DNA from: CAYONZ01 sp964405465
GTDB lineage: Bacteria; Bdellovibrionota; Bdellovibrionia; Bdellovibrionales; JAMPXM01
Direction: 5' to 3'
DNA: 64,000 nt
Assembly: GCA_964405465.1 (NCBI GenBank)
Contig: CAYONZ010000001.1
Location: 1 to 64,000, forward strand
Part shown: one piece after another, positions 26,444 to 33,754 of the stretch
How positions within the stretch are numbered: the stretch's first letter is position 1
How the letters are laid out: each line of letters starts with the position of its first letter
Made by a program: the position numbers and the translations under genes
The notes under the pieces: generated by a model
Seen by the model: only the letters and a program-made list of their open reading frames with translations
Told to the model about the DNA's origin: nothing
The model's database searches: none

Positions 26444-27607
26444 ATGAAGCAAAATCTGAGACTGACAATCATATTGACGATCGTCTGTTTGGCAGTCGCA
26501 GATATTTCTTTGGCTGAAAACACTGGTGCCCCTTTGCCCTTCAAAAAATTCACAATTCCCAGCAGCGCACCGGTACCGTCTCAAAATAAAACAGCAATAA
26601 CCACAAATAGCTCTGGACTCTCGGAGGCACGAACCTCCAACTATGATCCGGCCTCGGCACTAAAAGCACGAGTCTTAGCAGCGCCAAGAGATGTTGCCGC
26701 TCGCATGCAGCTGGCGAGGTACTTCGAACCACAGTCAAAATGGGATGAGGTCGTCGAAACTCTGGCCCCAGTGAGTGATATTTTGCCAAAAGACGGAATT
26801 TTTTTAATGGCGAGAGCCTATGCATACAAAGCACAGTATGATCGTGAGCTCCGATTGCTAGATATGCTATTACAAAAACAACCAAAAGATGCGGCAGTTT
26901 TAATGAGAATAGGTGAGGCCTATGAGCACAATAAACGCGGAGGCGACGCAGTCGAAGCATTTATAAAAGCGAAACAATTGGCACCGAACTCCTTGATACC
27001 ATATCAGGCTTTGATCAATAGACTTGAACAAGAGAAAGACCTGGCAGCGGCCCGTGGGTACGCCCAAGAGGTGATCCGAAGATTTCCGAATGCGGCGGCT
27101 GCCTATCAAAGCAAGGTCTGTCGATTCTATTCTGAAGAGGGATTTTTGAAACAAACAATCACTGCGTGTCTTGAGGCCATTAAGCGTGAGCCCAACAATG
27201 CTGACAATCATGTGTTTTTGGCAAAGGCTTACGTTGATCGCGAAGATTCAAAACTTGGAGAAGTGAAGGTTAACGATGCGGCGATGAGGTTTCCAGCCTC
27301 GTACAATGCACAAGCAACTGCTGGACAAGTTTCCTTCGATAAAAAAAATTTTCTTTTAGCTTATAAATATTTTTCGCGTGCGCTGGCTCTTGCGCCACGC
27401 TCAACATCTGCACTTTTGGGCTATGCTAAAGCAGCCGTGGAAATAGACCGAAAACAAGAGGCTGCAGATAAACTCTACACGCTTTGTTTAATTGATCGAG
27501 GCATGGCCCGTGAAATCCGACTCATTGCTTCGGACCTAAGACAGCGCAAGGACCTCATTTACAGTAAAAAAATTGAAGACAATATCAACAAATGTGGAAT
27601 ACCTTGA
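26444..27607 (+). CDS. Secreted TPR protein (TadD-like candidate)
   Basis: 387 residues with a signal peptide (LRLTIILTIVCLAVADISLAE) and then, from about residue 70 on, TPR-like helices: ARMQLARYFEPQSKWDEVVETLAP, AVLMRIGEAYEHNKRGGDAVEAF, SALLGYAKAAVEIDRKQEAA. A TPR protein near a Tad operon is typically TadD, a pilus assembly factor, but there is no lipobox here. The ATG at 26444 is preferred to a TTG at 26432 because it opens the signal peptide. It is divergent from the Gly/Ser-rich gene with only 36 bases between starts, so promoters must overlap the genes. Confidence 0.7.
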   Translation: MKQNLRLTIILTIVCLAVADISLAENTGAPLPFKKFTIPSSAPVPSQNKTAITTNSSGLSEARTSNYDPASALKARVLAAPRDVAARMQLARYFEPQSKWDEVVETLAPVSDILPKDGIFLMARAYAYKAQYDRELRLLDMLLQKQPKDAAVLMRIGEAYEHNKRGGDAVEAFIKAKQLAPNSLIPYQALINRLEQEKDLAAARGYAQEVIRRFPNAAAAYQSKVCRFYSEEGFLKQTITACLEAIKREPNNADNHVFLAKAYVDREDSKLGEVKVNDAAMRFPASYNAQATAGQVSFDKKNFLLAYKYFSRALALAPRSTSALLGYAKAAVEIDRKQEAADKLYTLCLIDRGMAREIRLIASDLRQRKDLIYSKKIEDNINKCGIP

Positions 27608-27625
27608 GTTGTAGTTTTTTCGATT

Positions 27626-28219
27626 TCAGAAATGACCCAAATTAAAAAACTGCAAAAATTTTTCTGATGGTTTTTCAATTTTGGTTTTTATAACATCAAC
27701 ATGAGTTTCTATTTTTTGAGAATCTTTGGTTTGCGCTGGGGCACCAGTCAATAAGGCCACAGCTTTTCCCTGTGCGAAAAACTTGATTTCAATAATTATG
27801 TGCCCCTGAGTTGAGGCTTGATTCACTACTTTCAATAATTCGCCAATGCTTTCGCTCTCCAAAATTACAAGATTCTCTACTTTTGTGGTCTTTTGCAGTG
27901 AATACACCGACTCAAGAAAAATCTTTGTAGGAGAAAGAATTTCAGTAACGCGACAATCAGTTAGGATCGATGTGAGTGAAGGTATTGTTGTCGTATCTTC
28001 GGCATTGACCAGAGCAAGAACCAAAATTTTGTCTTTTGCAACAGGTCGCAACTCCAAACTTGTTGAATCTTTGCGGCATAAAAAATCAAGAGCCAAATAG
28101 GCCATCCCATTTGTTGGAGCTTCGATCACTGCCAGTTTATGTTTTGACCAAAGGCCCAAACCTTGACTGTCTAAGTGATTGCTAGGCGTACCCGGGTCGC
28201 TTGGTGTTTTGGATTGCAC
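27626..28219 (-). CDS. Unrecognised protein, apparent two-repeat fold
   Basis: 197 residues from GTG 28219, chosen because AGGGAG lies 6 bases upstream; a longer frame to 28279 lacks this. No signal peptide. Two segments look like degenerate copies of one alpha/beta unit: KLAVIEAPTNGMAYLALDFL and NLVILESESIGELLKVVNQA, each followed by a strand ending in A-L-x-x-x-A. This is faintly like BMC-domain proteins, but I cannot support that call. It lies convergent to the TPR gene and just upstream of the Tad operon. Confidence 0.6.
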   Translation of the reverse strand: MQSKTPSDPGTPSNHLDSQGLGLWSKHKLAVIEAPTNGMAYLALDFLCRKDSTSLELRPVAKDKILVLALVNAEDTTTIPSLTSILTDCRVTEILSPTKIFLESVYSLQKTTKVENLVILESESIGELLKVVNQASTQGHIIIEIKFFAQGKAVALLTGAPAQTKDSQKIETHVDVIKTKIEKPSEKFLQFFNLGHF

Positions 28220-28563
28220 AATATTCTCCCTGTAACAAACGGTAAGGCATATTTGACTGTCTGCCTGGTGAATCGTCAAGAGTTTGAACAGGCCGTATGT
28301 CGAAATTCTAACAGTGTCTCATTTTGAAATGTCACATCGACCAGAATATGGGCAAATCAGATTTTGTTTTTTTTGAATTAGTCTTTTGTTACACTGGACT
28401 TACGTTGGGTCTTGGTGAACCAAGTGCTTTTTGTACGTGCCCTGAATTTACTTGCTTTGTTTTTACGGATTCTTTCTGAACTCGACGAAAATCAGAGCGG
28501 AACCCTAAATCACTCTGAGAAACTGACCGATATATAAAACGTCACGAACTAAGGGGGACGAAG
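28220..28563. other. Gene-free stretch upstream of the Tad operon
   Basis: The region holds the predicted operon promoter (28506-28533) and a small hairpin CTTGG/CCAAG at 28411-28424. The hairpin is followed by a short T run, so it could be a weak terminator or leader element. No coding sequence is convincing. Confidence 0.8.
28506..28533 (+). promoter_or_regulatory. Possible FliA (sigma28)-type promoter of the Tad/flp operon
   Basis: TAAA at 28506-28509 and ACCGATAT at 28526-28533, spaced by 16 bases, resemble the sigma28 consensus TAAA-N15-GCCGATAA (6 of 8 bases at the -10). The element ends 30 bases before the Flp ATG. The spacing is one base long, so this is tentative. Confidence 0.35.
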
Positions 28564-28752
28564 ATGAAAGCAGTAAAAACAACTATGACAAAACTTTGGA
28601 AAGACGAATCTGCACAAGGTATGGCTGAGTGGATGCTACTGACTGTAGCTCTCGTGGGAGCCTTGATTATTTTTAAAAGTAAAATCAAAGAGATTATCAC
28701 TGATAAAATGGGCGCCATTAAGGGTGACATCGAAGGATTTAAGGCCGAGTAG
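28564..28752 (+). CDS. flp: Flp/Fap-type pilin (main Tad pilin)
   Basis: 62 residues. The prepilin segment is DESAQGMAEWMLLTVALVGAL. Compared with the usual ESGQGMxEY pattern, Ala17 replaces the Gly at -1 and Trp replaces the Tyr at +6, while Glu22 sits at +5. A short charged C-terminus (EIITDKMGAIKGDIEGFKAE) follows. It is preceded by a GGGGGA ribosome site. First gene of the Tad operon, so it should be the structural subunit of a Tad (type IVc) pilus. The changed cleavage site is an oddity. Confidence 0.85.
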   Translation: MKAVKTTMTKLWKDESAQGMAEWMLLTVALVGALIIFKSKIKEIITDKMGAIKGDIEGFKAE

Positions 28753-28843
28753 AATTTGTTTTCTGCTTGAGGCCAAGCGATATGCCATTCTATATCGAAA
28801 GGCGCGCCTAATCTCGCGGTTTGATTTTTAAGGAGCCACACTC

Positions 28844-29068
28844 ATGACAATTGAAGCTGTTCTGTTGTTGGTAGTTACCGCTTCGATTCTGTTTGGCGCA
28901 TTCACGGGCCGATCAGGACCTGTGGCTGTATTTAAAAAAGCTGGCCCTCGCTTGGGGGCTCGCCTCGAATATAATATTCGAGTAGGTACTGGGTTCAAAG
29001 AAGGTGGCAAAATCAATGAGTGGAGCAAGCCCCCTGACGACCCTCACCTTGGAGATTTTAATCACTAG
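28844..29068 (+). CDS. Small pilin-like protein without leader peptide
   Basis: 74 residues beginning MTIEAVLLLVVTASILFGAF. This is like the mature N-terminus of the minor pilin encoded at 29616 (QMTIEMILIIV), but no prepilin leader is present because translation starts right at the membrane helix. A good AAGGAG precedes the ATG, so the start is firm. The C-terminal 50 residues are polar and unusual (INEWSKPPDDPHLGDF). Probably a pilus-associated membrane protein; function unknown. Confidence 0.7.
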   Translation: MTIEAVLLLVVTASILFGAFTGRSGPVAVFKKAGPRLGARLEYNIRVGTGFKEGGKINEWSKPPDDPHLGDFNH

Positions 29069-29100
29069 TTTGTTAGAGATCGGACAAAGGATGTCGACCC

Positions 29101-29619
29101 ATGTTGCTGGAGCTGCAACCTGAACTCATAGAAAAAATTTTTGCTGGCGTTGGCATCGTCTTTTTTTTAATTGGCGTGATCGACGATCTCAAAAATCGAA
29201 AAGTTCACAATTCATTGATCGTAGCGTTTGCAATCATCGCGATTTTTTTGCGAACAGCTCTCACTGGATGGTCAAGCCTTCCACTTGCTGTACTTGCCGT
29301 AGTTGCCACGATTGCACTTACTCTACCATTTTTTATGCTGGGTGCTCTTGGTGGTGGAGATATCAAGCTATTGGCCGCCGCAGCCTTGCTTTCAAACTGG
29401 CAAAGTATGATCTATATTTTTATGTATTCTGTTTTGTGGGGTGCAGTTTTAGGCTTGGCACGAGCTATATTGCAAAGACGTGCTACGGAAATTTTGTTTA
29501 ATCTGCGCTTTATGATTTTGCATCGGTCACAGCAAGGTTTGCAGTTTCAAACCATGCCGTTCACTGTGGCAATTCTATTTGGATACCTCACCAGCCTTCG
29601 CCTAGAAGGTGTCTTATGA
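29101..29619 (+). CDS. tadV: Prepilin peptidase TadV/CpaA (A24)
   Basis: 172 residues, six-helix aspartic prepilin peptidase. The first catalytic Asp is in IDDLKNRKVHN and the second in the GxGD-type motif LGGGDIKLLAAAA. It cleaves leader peptides of the Flp and TadE-like subunits in the inner membrane. It overlaps the next gene by 4 bases (ATGA), so the two are coupled. Confidence 0.9.
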   Translation: MLLELQPELIEKIFAGVGIVFFLIGVIDDLKNRKVHNSLIVAFAIIAIFLRTALTGWSSLPLAVLAVVATIALTLPFFMLGALGGGDIKLLAAAALLSNWQSMIYIFMYSVLWGAVLGLARAILQRRATEILFNLRFMILHRSQQGLQFQTMPFTVAILFGYLTSLRLEGVL

Positions 29620-29885
29620 AAAACTCAAATGGGCAAATGACGATTGAAATGATTTTGATCATTGTGATTTTTTTTGGGCTCACCATGTTTGTATCTAAAT
29701 ACATGCGGGACAAACAATTGGTCGCAGCTGTCGCCAAGGGACCGTGGGAATATGTTCGTGGAATGACAGAATATGGTGTCTGGCGGCCCTACGATAGGGG
29801 AACTTCTTCGATCTATCATCCGTCTGTGCAGGATCGCAAAGCTTCGAGAAAAGCATTCGACCAGAATGCCGAGCCACCGCCATGA
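29616..29885 (+). CDS. TadE-like minor pilin
   Basis: 89 residues. The prepilin site is NG|QMTIEMILIIVIFFGLTM, with Gly at -1 and Glu at +5, followed by a short cytoplasm-distal domain rich in Arg/Pro (VWRPYDRGTSSIYHPSVQ). It overlaps TadV and the next gene by 4 bases each (ATGA). TadE/TadF-type pseudopilins are needed for Tad pilus assembly. Confidence 0.8.
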   Translation: MKNSNGQMTIEMILIIVIFFGLTMFVSKYMRDKQLVAAVAKGPWEYVRGMTEYGVWRPYDRGTSSIYHPSVQDRKASRKAFDQNAEPPP

Positions 29886-30502
29886 TTAGCAAACCAAAAT
29901 TCCAACGAAGCGATTCTGGAATGTTGACAATGGATTTTTTGTTTTCGTTCACCTTGGTCACGGGTTTCGCTTTTTTGATTTTTTTCGTGTGTTTTACCTT
30001 GTCGGGAATAGAAGTCGCACAATATATTTCATTTTCTTCGGCGCGAAGTTATATTGCCGCCAATATCGACAAAGGTGCCCAAGAGGCACTTGCGTTGAAG
30101 AAATACAATGAACTCATGAATCAGCGATCGATCATCGGTGGCTATTTGTTTAACTCAAATAAACCGTTCTTTGCTCTGGGATTTGTCAAAGCTGATGATT
30201 TCTCGGGAGAGTTCGGTCAACCTCCAGAAAATCAAATTTTTCAGGGCGTACGTCTTTCTTTTCAGTCAAAGGCATTGGCTCGATTTCGTATTCCATTTTT
30301 TGGCAAAGCCTCGACAGATCCCGATGAAGACTTCAAAACCAATATTTCAAGCTACCTCATGCGAGAGCCGACCGATCAGGAGTGCGCATCCTTTGAAGCT
30401 CAACGTTGGCAAGCCATTAAGCAATTCAGCGCCAGCGCAGGTAATTTACTTCCGCCCACACCTGCTCCCATAGTTTCAGACAACGGATGTGCTTTTGAAT
30501 GA
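29882..30502 (+). CDS. TadE/TadF-like pseudopilin
   Basis: 206 residues with prepilin-like site SG|MLTMDFLFSFTLVTGFAFL, where Asp18 occupies the +5 position in place of Glu. A soluble domain follows (ARSYIAANIDKGAQEALALKKYNELM). It overlaps both neighbours by 4 bases (ATGA). No residue motifs beyond the leader are recognised, so the subclass TadE/TadF/TadG cannot be fixed. Confidence 0.7.
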   Translation: MISKPKFQRSDSGMLTMDFLFSFTLVTGFAFLIFFVCFTLSGIEVAQYISFSSARSYIAANIDKGAQEALALKKYNELMNQRSIIGGYLFNSNKPFFALGFVKADDFSGEFGQPPENQIFQGVRLSFQSKALARFRIPFFGKASTDPDEDFKTNISSYLMREPTDQECASFEAQRWQAIKQFSASAGNLLPPTPAPIVSDNGCAFE

Positions 30503-31083
30503 ATAAGCATTTAATCTCAGAATACACGAATGTGAAATCTACACAGCGCAAAGGTAGCACGATGCAAGCTCTTGCGCTCAACCGACTAATGAGTCAGCGA
30601 GGTCTAGCTATTGTCGAAGCCCTCCCTTTGCTTTTTGTTTTTTTGATTTTGCTAAGCTTTGGACTAGGCTCTTTTGGCGTGATTCACACTGCGATTTTAA
30701 ATTCAATTGCAGCTCGCACCTATGCTTTTGAAACTTTTCGCCACCGAAGTAACCTCAATTATTTTCGAGACGCCCGCCAAGAAAAAATCTCGACCTATGT
30801 CGACACCGCCAACAGACTTCATGGCGTGCAATCAGACATGATGGTAGGCCGAACCGACGATGCCTTTTGGGCCACCGAGAGAACCGTTTCGATGGGACTG
30901 GGCCAAAAGCTATATCTCGAAAAATCACGCAGTGATATCGCGACTCACAACAGTGTTTTGCCGGGTTCAGGACTTGCGGAAAAGAAGAAAATTTCCGAAC
31001 AAGGTCAAGGAAAGCTCGAAGCCAATCCGACTTGGGTCATTCTTGAGTATGGCATTTGTCTTAACAGTCGATGTGGTGATTGA
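30499..31083 (+). CDS. TadE/TadG-like pseudopilin
   Basis: 194 residues. RG|LAIVEALPLLFVFLILLSFGL is a prepilin-like segment with Glu40 at +5, at a long 35-residue N-terminal distance. The real start may be the ATG at 30562. A polar domain of about 130 residues follows. The TVEALP-like leader, Leu-rich helix and the place in the Tad operon support a minor pilin call. Translation is coupled to the upstream gene through an ATGA overlap. Confidence 0.7.
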   Translation: MNKHLISEYTNVKSTQRKGSTMQALALNRLMSQRGLAIVEALPLLFVFLILLSFGLGSFGVIHTAILNSIAARTYAFETFRHRSNLNYFRDARQEKISTYVDTANRLHGVQSDMMVGRTDDAFWATERTVSMGLGQKLYLEKSRSDIATHNSVLPGSGLAEKKKISEQGQGKLEANPTWVILEYGICLNSRCGD

Positions 31084-31104
31084 GTCTTTTGGGAGTGGAT
31101 GCGC

Positions 31105-31938
31105 ATGAACAAAAATGAAGGACGAACACTTTGGATTTCAATTGGTGTCGCGATCTTCGCCGTCTTTTTGCTATACAGCTGGTCACAAGAACAGCGAGAT
31201 GCCGTACAGCGAAAGTTTGGCAATGGCCGTGCCGTGGTCGTTGCAACCAAAGACATTGTGGAAATGGCAACCATCGACGAGTCAATGCTCGAAATCGTAA
31301 CCAAGCCAGAAGAATTTTTGCAACCTGACTATGTTTCTGAGCCCGAGTCAATCATTGGTCAGGTGGCTGCAGTTCCGTTCAAAAAAGGCGAACAGATTCT
31401 TCATACCAAACTCTTGCTGGCTGGCCCCGAGACAGGTTTATCATTTGAGGTCTCTCCACAGAAGCGCGCCATCACGATTCCGATCGACGACATGCGTGGA
31501 GTCTCGAAACTTCTTCGTCCGGGAGATCGAATTGACCTTATGGCTGTAATTGACTCAGGAAAGGGCCAAGATCAAAAACGTGAAGTAAAATTGCTCATGC
31601 AAAATGTATCTGTTTTGGCAGCAGGATTAAACATCGCTCACCAACTTCCTCGACGCCGTGAGCTCGATGCAAATGGCAAAGATATTAACGTCACAAATCT
31701 CAACGCAAGCACTGCATTTAATAACATCACAATTGAGGGCACACCCGAAGAAGTGCAAAAGTTAATTTTCATTCTTTCTACCTCTCCTGGAAACCTCTTT
31801 GCTGTGCTTCGCAATCCCAACGACAATGAACAAAGACAAGTTCCAAATGTTTCTCTTGAGGACGTGTTACAAAGATCGCTTCGAACTCCAGGTTCAGTAC
31901 CAAACCCTAACCCGGCAATTAGACCGGGAGGATTTTAA
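31105..31938 (+). CDS. rcpC: Tad pilus assembly protein CpaB/RcpC
   Basis: 277 residues. One N-terminal membrane helix (TLWISIGVAIFAVFLLYSW) leads to an SAF-like domain (AVVVATKDIVEMATIDESML, PFKKGEQILHTKLLL) and the RcpC/CpaB core (AITIPIDDMRGVSKLLRPGDRIDLMAV). It is a periplasmic partner of the secretin. ATG 31105 is preferred over 31099 because GGGAG lies 9 bases upstream. It is followed by the secretin 8 bases on. Confidence 0.9.
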   Translation: MNKNEGRTLWISIGVAIFAVFLLYSWSQEQRDAVQRKFGNGRAVVVATKDIVEMATIDESMLEIVTKPEEFLQPDYVSEPESIIGQVAAVPFKKGEQILHTKLLLAGPETGLSFEVSPQKRAITIPIDDMRGVSKLLRPGDRIDLMAVIDSGKGQDQKREVKLLMQNVSVLAAGLNIAHQLPRRRELDANGKDINVTNLNASTAFNNITIEGTPEEVQKLIFILSTSPGNLFAVLRNPNDNEQRQVPNVSLEDVLQRSLRTPGSVPNPNPAIRPGGF

Positions 31939-31946
31939 GGAGATAT

Positions 31947-33647
31947 GTGGATAAGTCTGTGAACACATGTGTAAACAACGATACTGAGATTGCCTCATTA
32001 AAGACGGCGTTCTTCGTGCTTTTGTTTAGGGTGTGCTCTCATTTGGCTGGCCTACTACGCAGGTACCATAAACGCGAATTGTGTTTTGCTCTTCTGACTA
32101 TCTTTTTAATCTCGTTATCCATTCCGTCTGAATCGGCCCATGCTCAGGTTCCTGCTGCTCCTCCATCTAATTCGCTGCCGCCACCGCCACCGGGAACAAG
32201 CAATACAAGTCCAACAAATTATGAAACTGAAAAAGAAACGCTAGAAATCACCACCGAAGTGGCTGCAAAATTTTTGAATCTCTATATAGGAATTGAAGCT
32301 GAAGAAAAAGTTCCAAATGCGCCAGAGGGAGCAAAAATACGCGGTGACTTCGCAACTGTCGCACGCGTTCGCATTGAAAATGGGTCTCTGCGAATCACTC
32401 CAACAAAAGAGGGTGTGGCCACCGCCATCATCACCTCAGCTTCGGGCAAAAAACTTTATGAATTTCGACTTGATGTGAAAAACAGTAACCTCACTAAGGT
32501 CGCTCGGGAAATTCAAACACTTCTTTCGAACATCGAGGGAATTACCATCAAAATTATTGCAAATCGAGTAGTTGTCGATGGTCAGGTTCTGATTCCAAAA
32601 GATATCAATCGAATTCATGGGGTGCTGAAACAGTACCCAGGACTTGTGGGGTCTTTAGTAATTCTTAGTCCAGTGGCAAAAAAGAAGATTGCACAATTAA
32701 TACAAGATGAAATTCATAGCCCATCGATCACCTGTCGAGTGGTAAATGACAAATTTTTACTTGAGGGCGTTGCTCAAGACCAAGCCGAAATGAACCGCGC
32801 AGTAAACGTCGCCGAAAGCTTTTTGCCTGAGATCGTGCCACTTGAGGCCGTCAAAGACAATGTGATTGCAGCCTACAAAGCACAACCAATCATCAATTTA
32901 ATGTCACTCAAACCGGCTGAACAACCTCCAGCCAAAAAAATGATTCAGGTCACATTACATTTTGTTGAGCTGAAAAAAGACTACGGCAAACAATTTAGAT
33001 TTCAATGGATGCCCGATATGGAAGAAGCATCAAGTGTTAAATTTACCAACGACAGTCAAACGCAGGGTGGGATGATAACCACGATTACCGGAACTATAAA
33101 AAATCTTTTGCCAAAACTGAACTGGGCAAAATCGCATGGTCACGGAAGAATGCTAGAAACAGCCAATTTGATTATCACAGATGGAGAACAGGGATCTCTC
33201 AACTCTACAATCAATGTTCCGTACCAAACCACGGTCGATGGAAAGCCAGTAGTTCAAACAACCGCAACTGGGTTAAAATCTACAGTCACGCCACAGATTA
33301 TCAACCCTAGAACAAATTTAATACGATTGAATTTGCAGCTTTCGGTTTCAGAGCCGGCCCCTGGTGGCTCCGGAGCTCCCGCCACCAATCAACACGAAGT
33401 GAACACCAAGATTGAAATTCGCGACGGCGAGAGCGCTGCGATTGCTGGCCTCATCTCTAGCCTCGCACTCACCAACTACAACAAGCTTCCAGAAGGCGGC
33501 AGCAAAAACCCAATTTTTTCACTCTATGCCTCAAAAGATTTTGCAAGAAACCAAAGTCAGTTTGTGTTTTTTGCTACACCCATAATTAAGTCTTCAGCAA
33601 GTCAAGGAGCCGAACGCGTAAAACGAAAATTTCGCCTTCGTGATTAA
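31947..33647 (+). CDS. rcpA: Tad secretin CpaC/RcpA
   Basis: 566 residues with a long N-terminus: an unusual basic and hydrophobic start, then a signal-like helix (ALLTIFLISLSIPSESAHAQ) and a Pro-rich stretch. BON-like and secretin N domains follow (AREIQTLLSNIEGITIKIIANRVVVDGQVL), then the secretin barrel region (TTVDGKPVVQTTATGLKSTVTPQI...EIRDGESAAIAGLISS). It forms the outer-membrane channel through which the pilus is extruded. Start GTG 31947 has AAGGAGAT ahead. Confidence 0.9.
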   Translation: MDKSVNTCVNNDTEIASLKTAFFVLLFRVCSHLAGLLRRYHKRELCFALLTIFLISLSIPSESAHAQVPAAPPSNSLPPPPPGTSNTSPTNYETEKETLEITTEVAAKFLNLYIGIEAEEKVPNAPEGAKIRGDFATVARVRIENGSLRITPTKEGVATAIITSASGKKLYEFRLDVKNSNLTKVAREIQTLLSNIEGITIKIIANRVVVDGQVLIPKDINRIHGVLKQYPGLVGSLVILSPVAKKKIAQLIQDEIHSPSITCRVVNDKFLLEGVAQDQAEMNRAVNVAESFLPEIVPLEAVKDNVIAAYKAQPIINLMSLKPAEQPPAKKMIQVTLHFVELKKDYGKQFRFQWMPDMEEASSVKFTNDSQTQGGMITTITGTIKNLLPKLNWAKSHGHGRMLETANLIITDGEQGSLNSTINVPYQTTVDGKPVVQTTATGLKSTVTPQIINPRTNLIRLNLQLSVSEPAPGGSGAPATNQHEVNTKIEIRDGESAAIAGLISSLALTNYNKLPEGGSKNPIFSLYASKDFARNQSQFVFFATPIIKSSASQGAERVKRKFRLRD

Positions 33648-33754
33648 TTGGGTAAGATCTGTTTACATTGACTTGGCCTTGAGTTCAAAAAAAATTCCGA
33701 CCAAGATCCATTCACTTTGAAACAAAATCTGTCGATAAGAATCTAGGAGATTCT

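Noticed and set aside
27626..28219. BMC (microcompartment shell) domain call
   Set aside because: The resemblance is only a pattern of VIE...A...D residues; no consistent match to BMC motifs.
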